NCBI GenBank assembly: GCA_963828075.1
Contig: CAWHDH010000007.1
Coordinates: 1-64,000, forward strand
Direction: 5' to 3'
Length of the DNA stretch: 64,000 nucleotides
DNA from: JACCYI01 sp963828075
Lineage (GTDB): Bacteria; Actinomycetota; Thermoleophilia; Solirubrobacterales; Solirubrobacteraceae
Under the pieces are notes generated by a model that searched no databases, was not told the DNA's origin, and saw only the letters and a list, made by a program, of their open reading frames with translations. The position numbers were made by a program, and so were the translations under genes. Shown here piece after piece: positions 28,426 to 36,686 of this stretch (the stretch's first letter is position 1; each line of letters begins with the position of its first letter).

Positions 28426-29383
28426 GCCGGTAGGCCTCCTCGAGCGCGGGTGGTTCGGCGGCGCGGGCGCTCTCGACGGCTCGCTCGACGCGCGCCGCGG
28501 CCTCCTCGCGGATGTCGGTCAGCTCGGCGTCGTCGTGGGCGCCGGACGCGACGATCCGGCGGCTCGCCACGATCAGCGGGTCGCGGTCGCGCCAACCCGC
28601 CGCCTCGTCCTCGGGCTTGTAGGGCTGGGCGTCGCCCTCGTAGTGGCCGTGCCACCGATACGTCTGCGCCTCGATGAGGACCGGCCCGCGCCCGGTGCGG
28701 CAGGCGTCGACGGCCTCGGCCACGCGAGCGTGGACCGCCTCGACGTCGTTGCCGTCCACGGTGTCGGCGTCGACGCCGTAGATCCGCGCGCGCTCGGCGA
28801 CCGACGGGACGCGGGTCATGCGCCGGCTGTCGGTGAACTCGGCGTAGACGTTGTTCTCGCACAGGAAGAGCACCGGGAGGTCCCAGATGGCCGCGAGGTT
28901 CACCGCCTCATGGAACGCGCCCTGGTTGACCGCCCCCTCGCCGAAGAACGAGACCGCCACCCGGCCCTGCCGCAGCAGCTTGCTCGAGAGCGCGGCCCCC
29001 ACCGCCAGCGGGATCCCGGCGCCGACGATGGCGTTGGCCCCGAGGATGCCCATGGACGGATCGGCCACGTGCATCGACCCGCCCTTGCCGCCGCAGAGGC
29101 CGGTCGCCTTGCCGAACAGCTCGGCCATCATCCGGTCGATGTGCGCGCCCTTGGCCAGGACGTGCCCGTGGCCGCGGTGCGTCGTCGTCAGGTAGTCGTC
29201 GGGCTCGAGCGCCGAACACACCCCTGCCGCGATCGCCTCCTGGCCCAGCGACGTGTGGACGAAGCCGGGGATCTCGCCGTCGCGGTACAGCTCCGCCACG
29301 CGGGTCTCGAACGCCCGGATGAGCGCCATCGAGCGGAACCGCTCGAGGAAGTCGGGAGTAATTACTGTCTGGCTATCGGACAT
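28409..29383 (-). CDS. 2-Oxoacid dehydrogenase E1 component, alpha subunit
   Basis: This 324-residue E1 alpha carries the thiamine diphosphate motif in the form GEGAVNQGAFHEAVNLAA ending LFLCENN, and the preceding loop GGKGGSMHVAD. It decarboxylates the 2-oxoacid (or cleaves acetoin) and hands the acyl group to lipoyl-E2. Length fits the short acetoin/branched-chain type (320-340). The start is ATG at 29383, 78 bp from the divergent E2 start. This gap is noticeably A+T-richer than the surroundings and holds a GntR-type palindrome (29418-29427). Confidence 0.9.
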   Translation of the reverse strand: MSDSQTVITPDFLERFRSMALIRAFETRVAELYRDGEIPGFVHTSLGQEAIAAGVCSALEPDDYLTTTHRGHGHVLAKGAHIDRMMAELFGKATGLCGGKGGSMHVADPSMGILGANAIVGAGIPLAVGAALSSKLLRQGRVAVSFFGEGAVNQGAFHEAVNLAAIWDLPVLFLCENNVYAEFTDSRRMTRVPSVAERARIYGVDADTVDGNDVEAVHARVAEAVDACRTGRGPVLIEAQTYRWHGHYEGDAQPYKPEDEAAGWRDRDPLIVASRRIVASGAHDDAELTDIREEAAARVERAVESARAAEPPALEEAYRHVYRD

Positions 29384-29417
29384 CGATGAGTTGCATAGAG
29401 GCTTGAATGCATGTTAC

Positions 29418-29427
29418 GGTCTGACCA
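29418..29427. promoter_or_regulatory. Candidate GntR/FadR-type operator between E1 and E2
   Basis: The sequence ggtctgacca contains the near-perfect palindrome GGTC-T-GACC, matching the FadR-subfamily GntR consensus GGTnnnACC. It lies in the 78-bp divergent gap (29384-29461) between the E1 alpha and E2 starts, and a GntR regulator of the FCD type is encoded at 32627-33424 in the E2 operon. The gap also includes A+T-richer stretches suited to promoters. That this regulator binds here is an inference. Confidence 0.5.
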
Positions 29428-29461
29428 TCGTGCAGTCAACTCCTAATTTGATCCTGCCGCC

Positions 29462-30661
29462 GTGGTGACCCCGGTCCTCATGCCGCAGCTCGGCCTGGAG
29501 GTCAGCGAGGGCACCGTCACCGCCATCCTCGTGGAGCTCGGCGCCGAGGTCGTGCGCGACCAGCCGCTCATCGAACTCGAGACCGACAAGGCCATCACCG
29601 AGGTGGTCGCGCCGTCCGGCGGCGTGGTACGCGCGATCGAGGTGTCGACCGGGGACACCGTGCCGGTCGGCGCGGTGCTCGTCCAGCTGGCCGCGACGCT
29701 CGAGGAGCCGCTCGTCGCGGAGCGGGCCCCGGAGGAGCACGCGGCGGCGGCGATCCGCCGCGAGGTTGCCGTGACAACCCCGGCGCCCGAGCCGCCCCGG
29801 ATACGGGTCGCGCCCGTCGCCCGTCGCGCGGCCGCCGATCTCGGCGTCGACCTGGCCGGCGTGACCGGCACCGGGCCTCGCGGGCGGATCACGCTCAACG
29901 ACGTGCGGGGTGCGGCCGGGGCGAACGGCTCGACGCCGCCTCCGCCGGAGGCGGCCCGGCCGGACATCGACGTGGACCACCAGCCGCTGTCGGCGATGCG
30001 CCGGGCGATCGCGCGCCGCATGACCGCGAGCCAGCTGATCCCCCAGTACCACCTCGTCCGCGACGTCGACGCGTCCCACCTCATGGCCGAGAAGGCGGCG
30101 CAGGCGTCGCGACGAGGGGAGAAGGTCGGGCTCAACGACCTGCTCGTCCAGGCGATCGCCGAGACGGCGATCCGCCATCCGTCGCTCGCGATGGCCTACG
30201 TCGAGGGCGACGGCGACACGCCGCCGTCGCTGCTGGCGCGCGACTCGGTCGACGTCGGCCTCGCGGTGGCGACCGACCGCGGGCTCGTGGTGCCGGTGAT
30301 CCGGGCCGCCCATGAGCGCGGGATCGCCGACATCGCCGGCGAGCGCCGCCGCCTCGTCGCGGCGGCCCGCGCCGGCCGCCTGGCGCTCGAGGAGATGACC
30401 GGCGGCACCATCACGCTCTCCAGCCTCGCCGGGTTCGGGATCGATCGCTTCACCGCCATGGTCAACCCGGGCGAGAGCGCGATCGTGGCGGTCGGCCGGA
30501 TGGTCGACCGGCTGGTGCCCCGCGGCCGCTCCATCGCGAGCGTGCCGACGTTGACCATGACCCTGAGCTTCGACCACCGGGTCGTCGACGGCGCCGTCGG
30601 CGCGGCCGCCCTCGCCGAGCTGGCGGAGCTGCTCGAGGGGGCGATGACATGGCGACCGTGA
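29462..30661 (+). CDS. Dihydrolipoamide acyltransferase (E2)
   Basis: This 399-residue E2 has a single lipoyl domain (1-80, lipoyl lysine K43 in ETDKAITEV), a proline/alanine linker, a peripheral subunit-binding domain (about 115-155, VAPVARRAAADLGVDL, TGPRGRITLNDV) and a catalytic domain. The latter ends with the active-site SFDHRVVDGAVGA near 368-380. It takes the acyl group from E1 and transfers it to CoA. The start is GTG at 29462 or 29465. It is divergent from the E1 genes and its end overlaps the next SDR by 13 nt. Confidence 0.92.
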   Translation: MVTPVLMPQLGLEVSEGTVTAILVELGAEVVRDQPLIELETDKAITEVVAPSGGVVRAIEVSTGDTVPVGAVLVQLAATLEEPLVAERAPEEHAAAAIRREVAVTTPAPEPPRIRVAPVARRAAADLGVDLAGVTGTGPRGRITLNDVRGAAGANGSTPPPPEAARPDIDVDHQPLSAMRRAIARRMTASQLIPQYHLVRDVDASHLMAEKAAQASRRGEKVGLNDLLVQAIAETAIRHPSLAMAYVEGDGDTPPSLLARDSVDVGLAVATDRGLVVPVIRAAHERGIADIAGERRRLVAAARAGRLALEEMTGGTITLSSLAGFGIDRFTAMVNPGESAIVAVGRMVDRLVPRGRSIASVPTLTMTLSFDHRVVDGAVGAAALAELAELLEGAMTWRP

Positions 30662-31392
30662 GCGAGCCGGGGCGCGTGCTCGTGCTCGGGGCCGCGTCCG
30701 GCATCGGCCTCCGGTGCGCCGACGCCCTGGCCGCGGCCGGCTGGCACGTGCTCGGCGGCGACATGGCCGAGATCGAGCCCGGTGGCGTCGTCCGCGAGTC
30801 CGCGGTGTTCGACGTCCGGGACTTGGACGCCGTCGAGGCCGGCCTGGCGCGCCTCACCGAGGACGGGCCGCTCGACGCGCTGGTCAACGCCGCGGGTCTC
30901 GCGCGCGTCGCACCGCTGACCGAGATCACGCCGCGCGGCTGGCAGCTGCTCGTCGACGTCAACCTGACCGGCGCGTTCAACGTCCTGCGGGCGGCGATCC
31001 CGGTCATGCGCGACGGCGCCTCGATCGTCCTGATCTCGTCGGTGGACTCCACGATGCCGGTGTCGGGCCTCGCGCACTACTGCGCCTCGAAGGCCGGGGT
31101 CGACGCGCTCTCCCGATCCGCGGCCCTCGAGCTCGGGCCGCGCGGGATCCGCTGCAACGTCGTCGCGCCGGGCGTCGTCCGGACGCCGCTGATGGCGCCC
31201 TACCTGGACCGCCCCGAGGTCTCCCAGTCGTTCACGACGCGGACGCCGATGGGCCGCCTCGGCACCCCGGAGGACATCGCCGACGTCGTCACCTTCCTGG
31301 TCTCGCCGGCCGCTCGGTGGATCACCGGCGCCCGGATCCCGGTCGACGGCGGTCTCAGCCTCCGGGAGCACCCGTCGATGCTCGCCGCCTGA
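30649..31392 (+). CDS. SDR family oxidoreductase
   Basis: This 247-residue classical short-chain dehydrogenase has a cofactor motif GAASGIG (about 14-20), VNAAG near 85, the catalytic Ser in ISSVDS and the YCASK pair near 150. The C-terminal FLVSPAARWITGARIPVDGG is typical of 3-hydroxyacyl or alcohol dehydrogenases of this class. It overlaps the E2 gene by 13 nt and so is translationally linked with it. It may prepare the substrate or use the product of the 2-oxoacid dehydrogenase. The N-terminal LVLGAASGIG deviates slightly from TGxxxGIG. Confidence 0.88.
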   Translation: MATVSEPGRVLVLGAASGIGLRCADALAAAGWHVLGGDMAEIEPGGVVRESAVFDVRDLDAVEAGLARLTEDGPLDALVNAAGLARVAPLTEITPRGWQLLVDVNLTGAFNVLRAAIPVMRDGASIVLISSVDSTMPVSGLAHYCASKAGVDALSRSAALELGPRGIRCNVVAPGVVRTPLMAPYLDRPEVSQSFTTRTPMGRLGTPEDIADVVTFLVSPAARWITGARIPVDGGLSLREHPSMLAA

Positions 31393-31418
31393 ATGCCGCC
31401 CCTGCCGAAAGGACCCAC

Positions 31419-32630
31419 ATGAGCACGCCCCAGCAGACCTCCGTCGACACCGCGCGGTGCGAGCACCTGCTCACCGAGATGGTGCGGATCCGCAGCGTCG
31501 TCGGCGAGCCGACGACCGCTCACCAGTGGGTCACCGCCCGGCTCCGCGAGCTCGGCATGACCGTCGAGCACTACGCCGTGGAGGGGCGCAAGGCGCCGCT
31601 CGTGCTTGGGGTGCTGGAGGGAGACGGCGACGAGCCGGGGGTGCTGTTCGACGCGCACTACGACACGGTCCACGCCGTCGCGCCGGACTGGGAGCACGAC
31701 CCGTGGGGCGCGGACGTGGTTGACGGCGTCCTCTACGGGCGGGGCGCGGTCGACAGCAAGGGCACCCACGTGGCGATGCTCGCGGCGCTCGAGCAGGTGG
31801 TGGCGAGCGGCCAGCACCGCAGCGGCCCGATCTACTTCATGTCGGACTCCGACGGCGAGGACGGGTTCCGCGGGGCCGTGCTCATGGCCGACCTGGGCGT
31901 GACCCCCCGCGTCGGCACCGTCTTCTCGGCCGAGGCGACGAGCAACACCGGCGTCGAGATCGCCTACCCCGGCATCTCCACCTGGAAGATCACGGCGGTG
32001 GGCCGCACCGCCCACCCGACCGAACCCGAGAACGGCATCAACGCGGTCACGAAGATGGCCAAGCTCGTCCAGGCCGTCGACGAAGGCCGCCTCGAGACGC
32101 CCCGCGGGACCTCGGAGTGGTTCGAGCCCCGCGTCACCGTCCAGGCGATCCGCACGCTTCCCGGTGGCGGATGGACGATCCCGGGCCGCTGCGACGCCGT
32201 CCTCTCCGTCCTGTCCCCGGCCGGGACGACGCTGACCGACGTGCGCGACTCGATCGACGCCTTCCTTCACACGCTCGAGCAGGAGGATGGCGAGGTCCGC
32301 TACGAGTTCAAGGTGCTCCCCATGGGCGCCGGGCGCCTCTGGCTGCGCCCGGGCGAGAGCGATCCCGAGGCGCCGGGCGTCAAGGCGCTCGAGCAGGCCG
32401 TCCTCGACGTCAAGGGCGCGCCCGGCGAGGTGCGGAAGTTCAACGGCGGGTGGGTCGACGCGGTCGAGCTGATGCGCCCCGGTGCCGACGGCTACAGCAC
32501 CCCCGCGGTGATCACCTTCGGCCCGGGCGACTTCGAGCAGGCGCACGCCGTCGACGAGCACATCGCGATCGCCGACGTCGCCATGGCCGCGGAGATCTAC
32601 GCGAGCGCGACGCTCGCGCTCCTCAGGTGA
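31419..32630 (+). CDS. M20-family metallohydrolase (ArgE/DapE/ACY1 type)
   Basis: The ATG at 31419 follows a gaaagga ribosome-binding site (31407-31413) and gives 403 residues. M20 dinuclear-zinc hydrolase motifs are present: DAHYDTV (metal-binding His), GRGAVDSKG (bridging Asp) and SDSDGEDG (catalytic Glu, with Asp where the second Glu usually stands). A dimerisation domain follows with GISTWKITAVGRTAHPT. A late FEQAHAVDEHI supplies the last His. Such enzymes cleave amide bonds of N-acyl amino acids, peptides or carbamoyl compounds. Operon context with E2, SDR and GntR genes suggests release of a degradable acid. Confidence 0.88.
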   Translation: MSTPQQTSVDTARCEHLLTEMVRIRSVVGEPTTAHQWVTARLRELGMTVEHYAVEGRKAPLVLGVLEGDGDEPGVLFDAHYDTVHAVAPDWEHDPWGADVVDGVLYGRGAVDSKGTHVAMLAALEQVVASGQHRSGPIYFMSDSDGEDGFRGAVLMADLGVTPRVGTVFSAEATSNTGVEIAYPGISTWKITAVGRTAHPTEPENGINAVTKMAKLVQAVDEGRLETPRGTSEWFEPRVTVQAIRTLPGGGWTIPGRCDAVLSVLSPAGTTLTDVRDSIDAFLHTLEQEDGEVRYEFKVLPMGAGRLWLRPGESDPEAPGVKALEQAVLDVKGAPGEVRKFNGGWVDAVELMRPGADGYSTPAVITFGPGDFEQAHAVDEHIAIADVAMAAEIYASATLALLR

Positions 32631-33424
32631 GTGCCGCGCGCACCGGTAACGTGCCGAGCGGTCTGGCGGCACACGACCCTCACTTCATCGCCCACCCGAT
32701 CGCGGTCTCCCGCGCCTACGAGCAGCTCGCCGCGCAGATCCGCGACCGGATCATCGCCGGCGAGCTGAGCGAGGGCTCGCGCCTGCCCTCCGAGGTGGCG
32801 ATCGGGCGCGAAGCGCGCGTGAGCCGGTCAACGGTGCGCGAGGCGCTCCGGCTGCTGGAGGAGGCCGGCTTCGTGGAACGCGCGAGCCCGCGGGTCCTCG
32901 TCGTCCGCCGCCGCGGGTCCGACGAGCCCGCGCTGCGGGAGGCCACGCAGGCGCTGCGCCGCAGCAACGTGTCCTTCAAGGAGCTCTACGAGGCACTGCT
33001 CACGCTGGATCCGGCGCTGACCAGGCTCGCGACCGAGCAGGCCGGCCCCGCCGACGTCGCGCGGTTGGAACGCCATCTCGCGGAGCAGGAGAAGGTGCTC
33101 GGCGATCCGCGGGTGTGGAGCGAGCTCGACGACGAGTTCCACGTCACCATCGCCGAGATCAGCGGGAACGCGCCGCTCCTGCAGGCCCGCCGGCCGATCA
33201 GCGCCCTGCTCCTGCCGACGATGTGGGCGTTCGTGCGCGACGAGCGGATGACACGCGCGGCCTTCACCTACCACGAGCGCATCGTGGAGGAGATCCGCGG
33301 CGGAGACCCGGAGGCGGCCGCCTTTATGACCCGCAAGCACATCAACGACTTCCTGCGAGCCTGGGAGCGCTCGGGGCTCGACATCCGCCAGAAGATCGGC
33401 GAGCTCGACCGGGACCGGGGCTGA
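32627..33424 (+). CDS. GntR-family transcriptional regulator (FCD/FadR type)
   Basis: The GTG at 32627 overlaps the hydrolase stop (GTGA), giving 265 residues; a later GTG at 32651 is possible. The N-terminal winged helix is clear (YEQLAAQIRDRIIAGELSEGSRLPSE, SRSTVREALRLLEEAGFV). The C-terminal helical domain is FCD-like (FHVTIAEISGNAPLLQ, YHERIVEEIRGGDPEAAAFM). Such regulators usually repress their own catabolic operon until a carboxylic acid binds. The palindrome at 29418-29427 upstream of E2 is a plausible target. Confidence 0.9.
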   Translation: MSAARTGNVPSGLAAHDPHFIAHPIAVSRAYEQLAAQIRDRIIAGELSEGSRLPSEVAIGREARVSRSTVREALRLLEEAGFVERASPRVLVVRRRGSDEPALREATQALRRSNVSFKELYEALLTLDPALTRLATEQAGPADVARLERHLAEQEKVLGDPRVWSELDDEFHVTIAEISGNAPLLQARRPISALLLPTMWAFVRDERMTRAAFTYHERIVEEIRGGDPEAAAFMTRKHINDFLRAWERSGLDIRQKIGELDRDRG

Positions 33425-33426
33425 GC

Positions 33427-34206
33427 ATGGAGCTCCGCGGAAAGCGCGTCGTCGTCACCGGCGGCGGGAGCGGCATCGGCCGCGCGCTCGCCGTGAGGTT
33501 CGCGGAGGAAGGCGCCCACGAAATCGTCGTGGCCGATGTCGACGCCGACGCGGCCGCTCGCGTCGCCGGGGCGATCGACGGGACGGCCGCGCGGGTCGAC
33601 GTCAGTCGGGAGGACGAGGTCGTCCGCCTCGTCGAGGTGGTCGAGCGGCGCGGGCCGATCGATCTCTTCTGCTCGAACGCCGGGGTCCTCGGGTCCCCCG
33701 GCGGCCCTGAGGTGCCCGATCCCGAGTGGGATCTCATCTGGCGCGTGAACGTGATGGCGCACGTCTGGGCTGCGCGCGCCCTGGTTCCGAGGATGCTGGC
33801 CCGAGGCGAGGGCTACCTCCTCAGCACGGCCTCGGCCGCGGGGCTGCTCGCCAACCCCGGCCTGATGGCCTACTCGGTCAGCAAGCACGCCGCGGTGGCG
33901 GTGGCGGAATGGCTGGCGATCACGTACGGCGCAGCCGGGATCCGGGTCTCCTGCCTGTGCCCGAACCTCGTCGACACGCCGATGGCGAGCGCCATCAAGT
34001 CCGAGCCGCGCCTCGAGCACGCGCTGGCCGCGGCCGGCGAGATGGCGACGCCCGAGGCGGTCGCCGGCGCGGTCGTCGACGCGATCCGCCGCGAGGAGTT
34101 CCTCATCCTCCCCCACGCGGAGGTCAAGGACTACGCGATGCGCCGCGCAACCGACCACGAGCGGTGGCTCGCGGGCATGCGCAGGTTCCGGGCGGCTTGG
34201 CGCTAG
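33427..34206 (+). CDS. SDR family oxidoreductase
   Basis: This 259-residue short-chain dehydrogenase starts at ATG 33427, 2 nt after the GntR stop. The cofactor motif is VTGGGSGIG (about 10-18), SNAG near 85, catalytic Ser in LLSTASAAG and the YSVSK pair near 150. The C-terminus lacks the usual VDGG and ends with an extended helix (MRRATDHERWLAGMRRFRAAW). This tail is typical of a subgroup of actinobacterial SDRs of unknown substrate. It is co-transcribed with the upstream genes. Confidence 0.88.
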   Translation: MELRGKRVVVTGGGSGIGRALAVRFAEEGAHEIVVADVDADAAARVAGAIDGTAARVDVSREDEVVRLVEVVERRGPIDLFCSNAGVLGSPGGPEVPDPEWDLIWRVNVMAHVWAARALVPRMLARGEGYLLSTASAAGLLANPGLMAYSVSKHAAVAVAEWLAITYGAAGIRVSCLCPNLVDTPMASAIKSEPRLEHALAAAGEMATPEAVAGAVVDAIRREEFLILPHAEVKDYAMRRATDHERWLAGMRRFRAAWR

Positions 34207-34216
34207 GGTCGAGCGG

Positions 34217-34579
34217 ATGGACGAGGCGGAGACGACACTCGGGGAGTACATCCGCCGGCAACGGGAGATGCACGAGCTCTCGTTGCGCCAGATGGCGGAG
34301 ATGGCGGGGATCTCGAACCCGTATCTGTCCCAGATCGAGCACGGGCTGCGGGAGCCGTCCGAGAAGGTGCTCGACGCCATCGCACGGTCGCTGCAGCTGC
34401 CGGCGGAGAGCCTCTACGCGCAGAGCGGCCACTCCCGGCCGGCGGCGGACGACGAGGACGAGCCCGCCGTCGTGGCGGCGATCCAGAGCGATCCGCGGCT
34501 GACGGCGCGCCAGCGGCAGGCGATGCTCGAGGTCTACGCCTCGTTCACGGGGCGCCGCCGTCCCCGCCGCGAGTCCTGA
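34217..34579 (+). CDS. XRE-family helix-turn-helix regulator
   Basis: This 120-residue protein has a classic Cro/C1-type HTH at residues 10-65 (IRRQREMHELSLRQMAEMAG, SNPYLSQIEHGLREPS). It is followed by an acidic linker and a helical tail (LTARQRQAMLEVYASF). The start is ATG at 34217, 10 nt after the preceding SDR stop. It may be a local repressor. A possible target is the inverted repeat in front of the phasin-like gene (36000-36028), but no direct evidence links them. The following stretch 34580-34806 has no gene I can support. Confidence 0.88.
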   Translation: MDEAETTLGEYIRRQREMHELSLRQMAEMAGISNPYLSQIEHGLREPSEKVLDAIARSLQLPAESLYAQSGHSRPAADDEDEPAVVAAIQSDPRLTARQRQAMLEVYASFTGRRRPRRES

Positions 34580-34806
34580 GCCGCAACGGCGGCGCCCCGC
34601 TTGGGCATCTCCACAACCGGGGCCGCAACGAGGGATGGGGCTCGGCGGTCGCACCACTAGGTTCGGGGTCATGCGTGCCCGGGTCCCCCTCCTTTCCCGG
34701 CACGCCCTCCTCCGCGACCACGCGGGGGACGCCGGGTGAGCCGCGGCCTGCACGACCCCGCAGGCCGCGGCCATCCATCCGCAGCGCGCGTCCAGGGCGA
34801 CGGCGC

Positions 34807-35979
34807 GTGACCGACCCGACCCTCGCGCCCGACCTCGTCCGCCTGCAGTCCGATGTCCGGGCCTTTGTCGCGGAGACCGTCCTGCCGGCGGAGGGCGACC
34901 TCGGGCTCGGCGCGCCGACGACCGAGCTTCGCCGATCGCTCCAGGCGAGCGCGGCGAAGGCGGGCCTGCTGGCGCCTCAGGTGTCCGCCGAGTACGGCGG
35001 GCACGGGCTCGACATGCTCGAGCAGAGCGTGATCCTCGAGGAGGCGGGCTACAGCCTGCTAGGACCCCTCGCGCTCAACTGCGCCGCGCCGGACGAGGGG
35101 AACATGCATCTGCTGAGCGTCGTCGCGACCGAGGCGCAGAAGGAGCGCTACCTGCGACCGCTCGCGGCCGGAACCGTGCGGTCGTGCTTCGCGATGACCG
35201 AGCCCGCCCCGGGCGCGGGGTCCGACCCGTCCGCCCTGCTGACGACCGCCACCCTCGTCGACGACGGGTGGCGCCTCGACGGGCACAAGTGGCTGATCAC
35301 CGGCGCCCGCGGCGCAGCCTTCGCAATCGTGATGGCCCGGAGCGCGGAGCGCGTGGACGGACGCCACGGCGCGACGATGTTCATCGTCGACGCCGACACC
35401 GCCGGCTTCGCCGTCACGCGCGAGGTGGCCACGCTCGACCACGCGATGATCGGCGGCCACTGCGAGGTCGTCTTCGACGGCTGCCACGTCGGCGACGACG
35501 CGGTGCTCGGCGAGGTCGACGCCGGCTTCCGCTACGCGCAGGTCCGGCTCGCGCCGGCCAGGCTCACGCACTGCATGCGCTGGCTCGGCATCGCCCGGCG
35601 CAGCCTCGACATCGCGCTCGAGCGCACCCGCGACCGAACGCTCTTCGGCCAGCCGCTTCACGAGCTCGGCCTCGCCCAGGGGCTCATCGCGGACTCCGTC
35701 ATCGACCTCGAGTCCTCGCGCGCGCTCATCCGCCACGCGTGCCGCGTCATCGACGCCGGCGGGCGCGGCGGCTTCGAGTCGTCGGTCGCGAAGGTCCATG
35801 TCTCCGAGGCGGTGAACCGCGTCGTCGACCGGTCGATCCAGCTCTGCGGCGGCCTCGGCGTCACGCACGACGCGCCGCTCGCGCGCTTCCTCGACGAGGT
35901 CCGCGCCTTCCGGATCTACGACGGGTCGTCGGAGACCCATCGCTGGTCGATCGCGCGGCGCGTCGCGCGCGTCATCTGA
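34807..35979 (+). CDS. Acyl-CoA dehydrogenase
   Basis: I take the GTG at 34807 (VTDPTLAPDLVRLQSDVRAFV), giving 390 residues, rather than the longer proline/arginine-rich extension upstream. FAD and substrate motifs are CFAMTEPAPGAGSDPSAL and LDGHKWLITGA. The C-terminal segment is CGGLGVTHDAPLARFLDEVR followed by IYDGSSETHRWSIAR. The usual catalytic YEGT becomes YDGS, an Asp at the base position, resembling ACAD10/11 and FadE variants. It stands alone between the XRE regulator and the phasin-like gene. Confidence 0.9.
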   Translation: MTDPTLAPDLVRLQSDVRAFVAETVLPAEGDLGLGAPTTELRRSLQASAAKAGLLAPQVSAEYGGHGLDMLEQSVILEEAGYSLLGPLALNCAAPDEGNMHLLSVVATEAQKERYLRPLAAGTVRSCFAMTEPAPGAGSDPSALLTTATLVDDGWRLDGHKWLITGARGAAFAIVMARSAERVDGRHGATMFIVDADTAGFAVTREVATLDHAMIGGHCEVVFDGCHVGDDAVLGEVDAGFRYAQVRLAPARLTHCMRWLGIARRSLDIALERTRDRTLFGQPLHELGLAQGLIADSVIDLESSRALIRHACRVIDAGGRGGFESSVAKVHVSEAVNRVVDRSIQLCGGLGVTHDAPLARFLDEVRAFRIYDGSSETHRWSIARRVARVI

Positions 35980-35999
35980 CATTCGCCGGCCTGCTGCTT

Positions 36000-36028
36000 G
36001 CAAGTTAGCTGGAAGTCGCTAAGCTTGC
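36000..36028. promoter_or_regulatory. Inverted repeat in the phasin-like gene promoter
   Basis: GCAAGTTAGC (36000-36009) and GCTAAGCTTGC (36018-36028) form a near-perfect inverted repeat with an 8-nt spacer; one arm has an extra C. It lies about 25 bp upstream of the start of the phasin-like gene and 13 bp before its ribosome-binding site (aaagga, 36041-36046). The region is clearly A+T-richer than its surroundings. It is a good candidate operator; the regulator is not known. Confidence 0.45.
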
Positions 36029-36051
36029 TAGCACCCAATCAAAGGAACACC

Positions 36052-36552
36052 ATGACCGCAACGAAGAATCAGACCGACCAGACGAAGAACAGCCCCGCGA
36101 AGGTCGCGAAGACCAACGCCGACACGACCACGAAGGCCGCCGAGGTCAACGCCGACACCACCACGAAGGCCGCGAAGGTCAACACCGACACGACCACGAA
36201 GGCCGCCGAGGTCACCGCCGACACCACCACGAAGGCCGCCGACGTCACCGCCGACACCACCGCGAATGTCGCCGAGGTCAGCGCGGACGCTGCCAAGACG
36301 CTCAGCGATCTCAGCGAGGAGACCGCTCGCAAGCTCGCCGAGTTCACCCAGCAGGCGACGGCGAAGCAGAAGGAGATGACCCTCGCGGCCATCGACTCCT
36401 ACGAGCAGTCCGTGCTGTCCGCCCTCGACGCCTTCGAGCAGTCCGTCAAGGAGCCGAAGGTCGAGATCAACAGCATCGTCGCGGAGCAGGCCGAGAAGAC
36501 GCGCGAGTTCACGACGACCTTCACCGCCGCGGCGCGACAGCTCGTCGGCTGA
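36052..36552 (+). CDS. Phasin-like helical repeat protein
   Basis: The ATG at 36052 follows aaagga (36041-36046) and gives 166 residues. Residues 22-87 consist of six 11-residue repeats of the pattern NADTTTKAAEV, encoded by 33-bp DNA repeats. The rest (EETARKLAEFTQQATAKQKE, SYEQSVLSALDAFEQSVKEP) is an amphipathic helix as in phasins. There are no cysteines and no transmembrane segment. The 11-mer pattern is the kind that lies on lipid or polymer surfaces. A granule- or lipid-droplet-coating role fits the nearby storage-lipid gene (WS/DGAT at 1.9 kb) and acyl-CoA genes, but is inferred. Confidence 0.75.
   Translation: MTATKNQTDQTKNSPAKVAKTNADTTTKAAEVNADTTTKAAKVNTDTTTKAAEVTADTTTKAADVTADTTANVAEVSADAAKTLSDLSEETARKLAEFTQQATAKQKEMTLAAIDSYEQSVLSALDAFEQSVKEPKVEINSIVAEQAEKTREFTTTFTAAARQLVG
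36115..36312 (+). repeat. Six tandem 33-bp in-frame repeats
   Basis: Six units of 33 bp start at 36115, 36148, 36181, 36214, 36247 and 36280. The first three differ by only a few bases, and divergence increases toward the 3' end, where the sixth unit is barely recognisable. They encode the 11-residue repeats of the phasin-like protein. Their number could change by slippage or recombination. Confidence 0.9.
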
Positions 36553-36686
36553 CCCGTCGCCTCGACTCCCCGGCGGCGGCTGGGTCCTCGGCTTGGAGAG
36601 ACCCACAACCGCCGCTGGGCCGCCCGTCGGGCCAGAGGCCGCCGGGCGGCAGACTCGGCGCCTCGCGAAAAGGCGAGGAGAGAGCC

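Noticed and set aside
34580..34806. Upstream extension of the acyl-CoA dehydrogenase to 34675
   Set aside because: The added 44 residues are Pro/Arg/Ser-rich and unlike any dehydrogenase N-terminus; the GTG at 34807 fits the family.
36115..36312. Regular 33-bp repeats resembling a CRISPR-like or minisatellite array
   Set aside because: There are no spacers, and all units are in frame and encode 11-residue repeats of the phasin-like protein.
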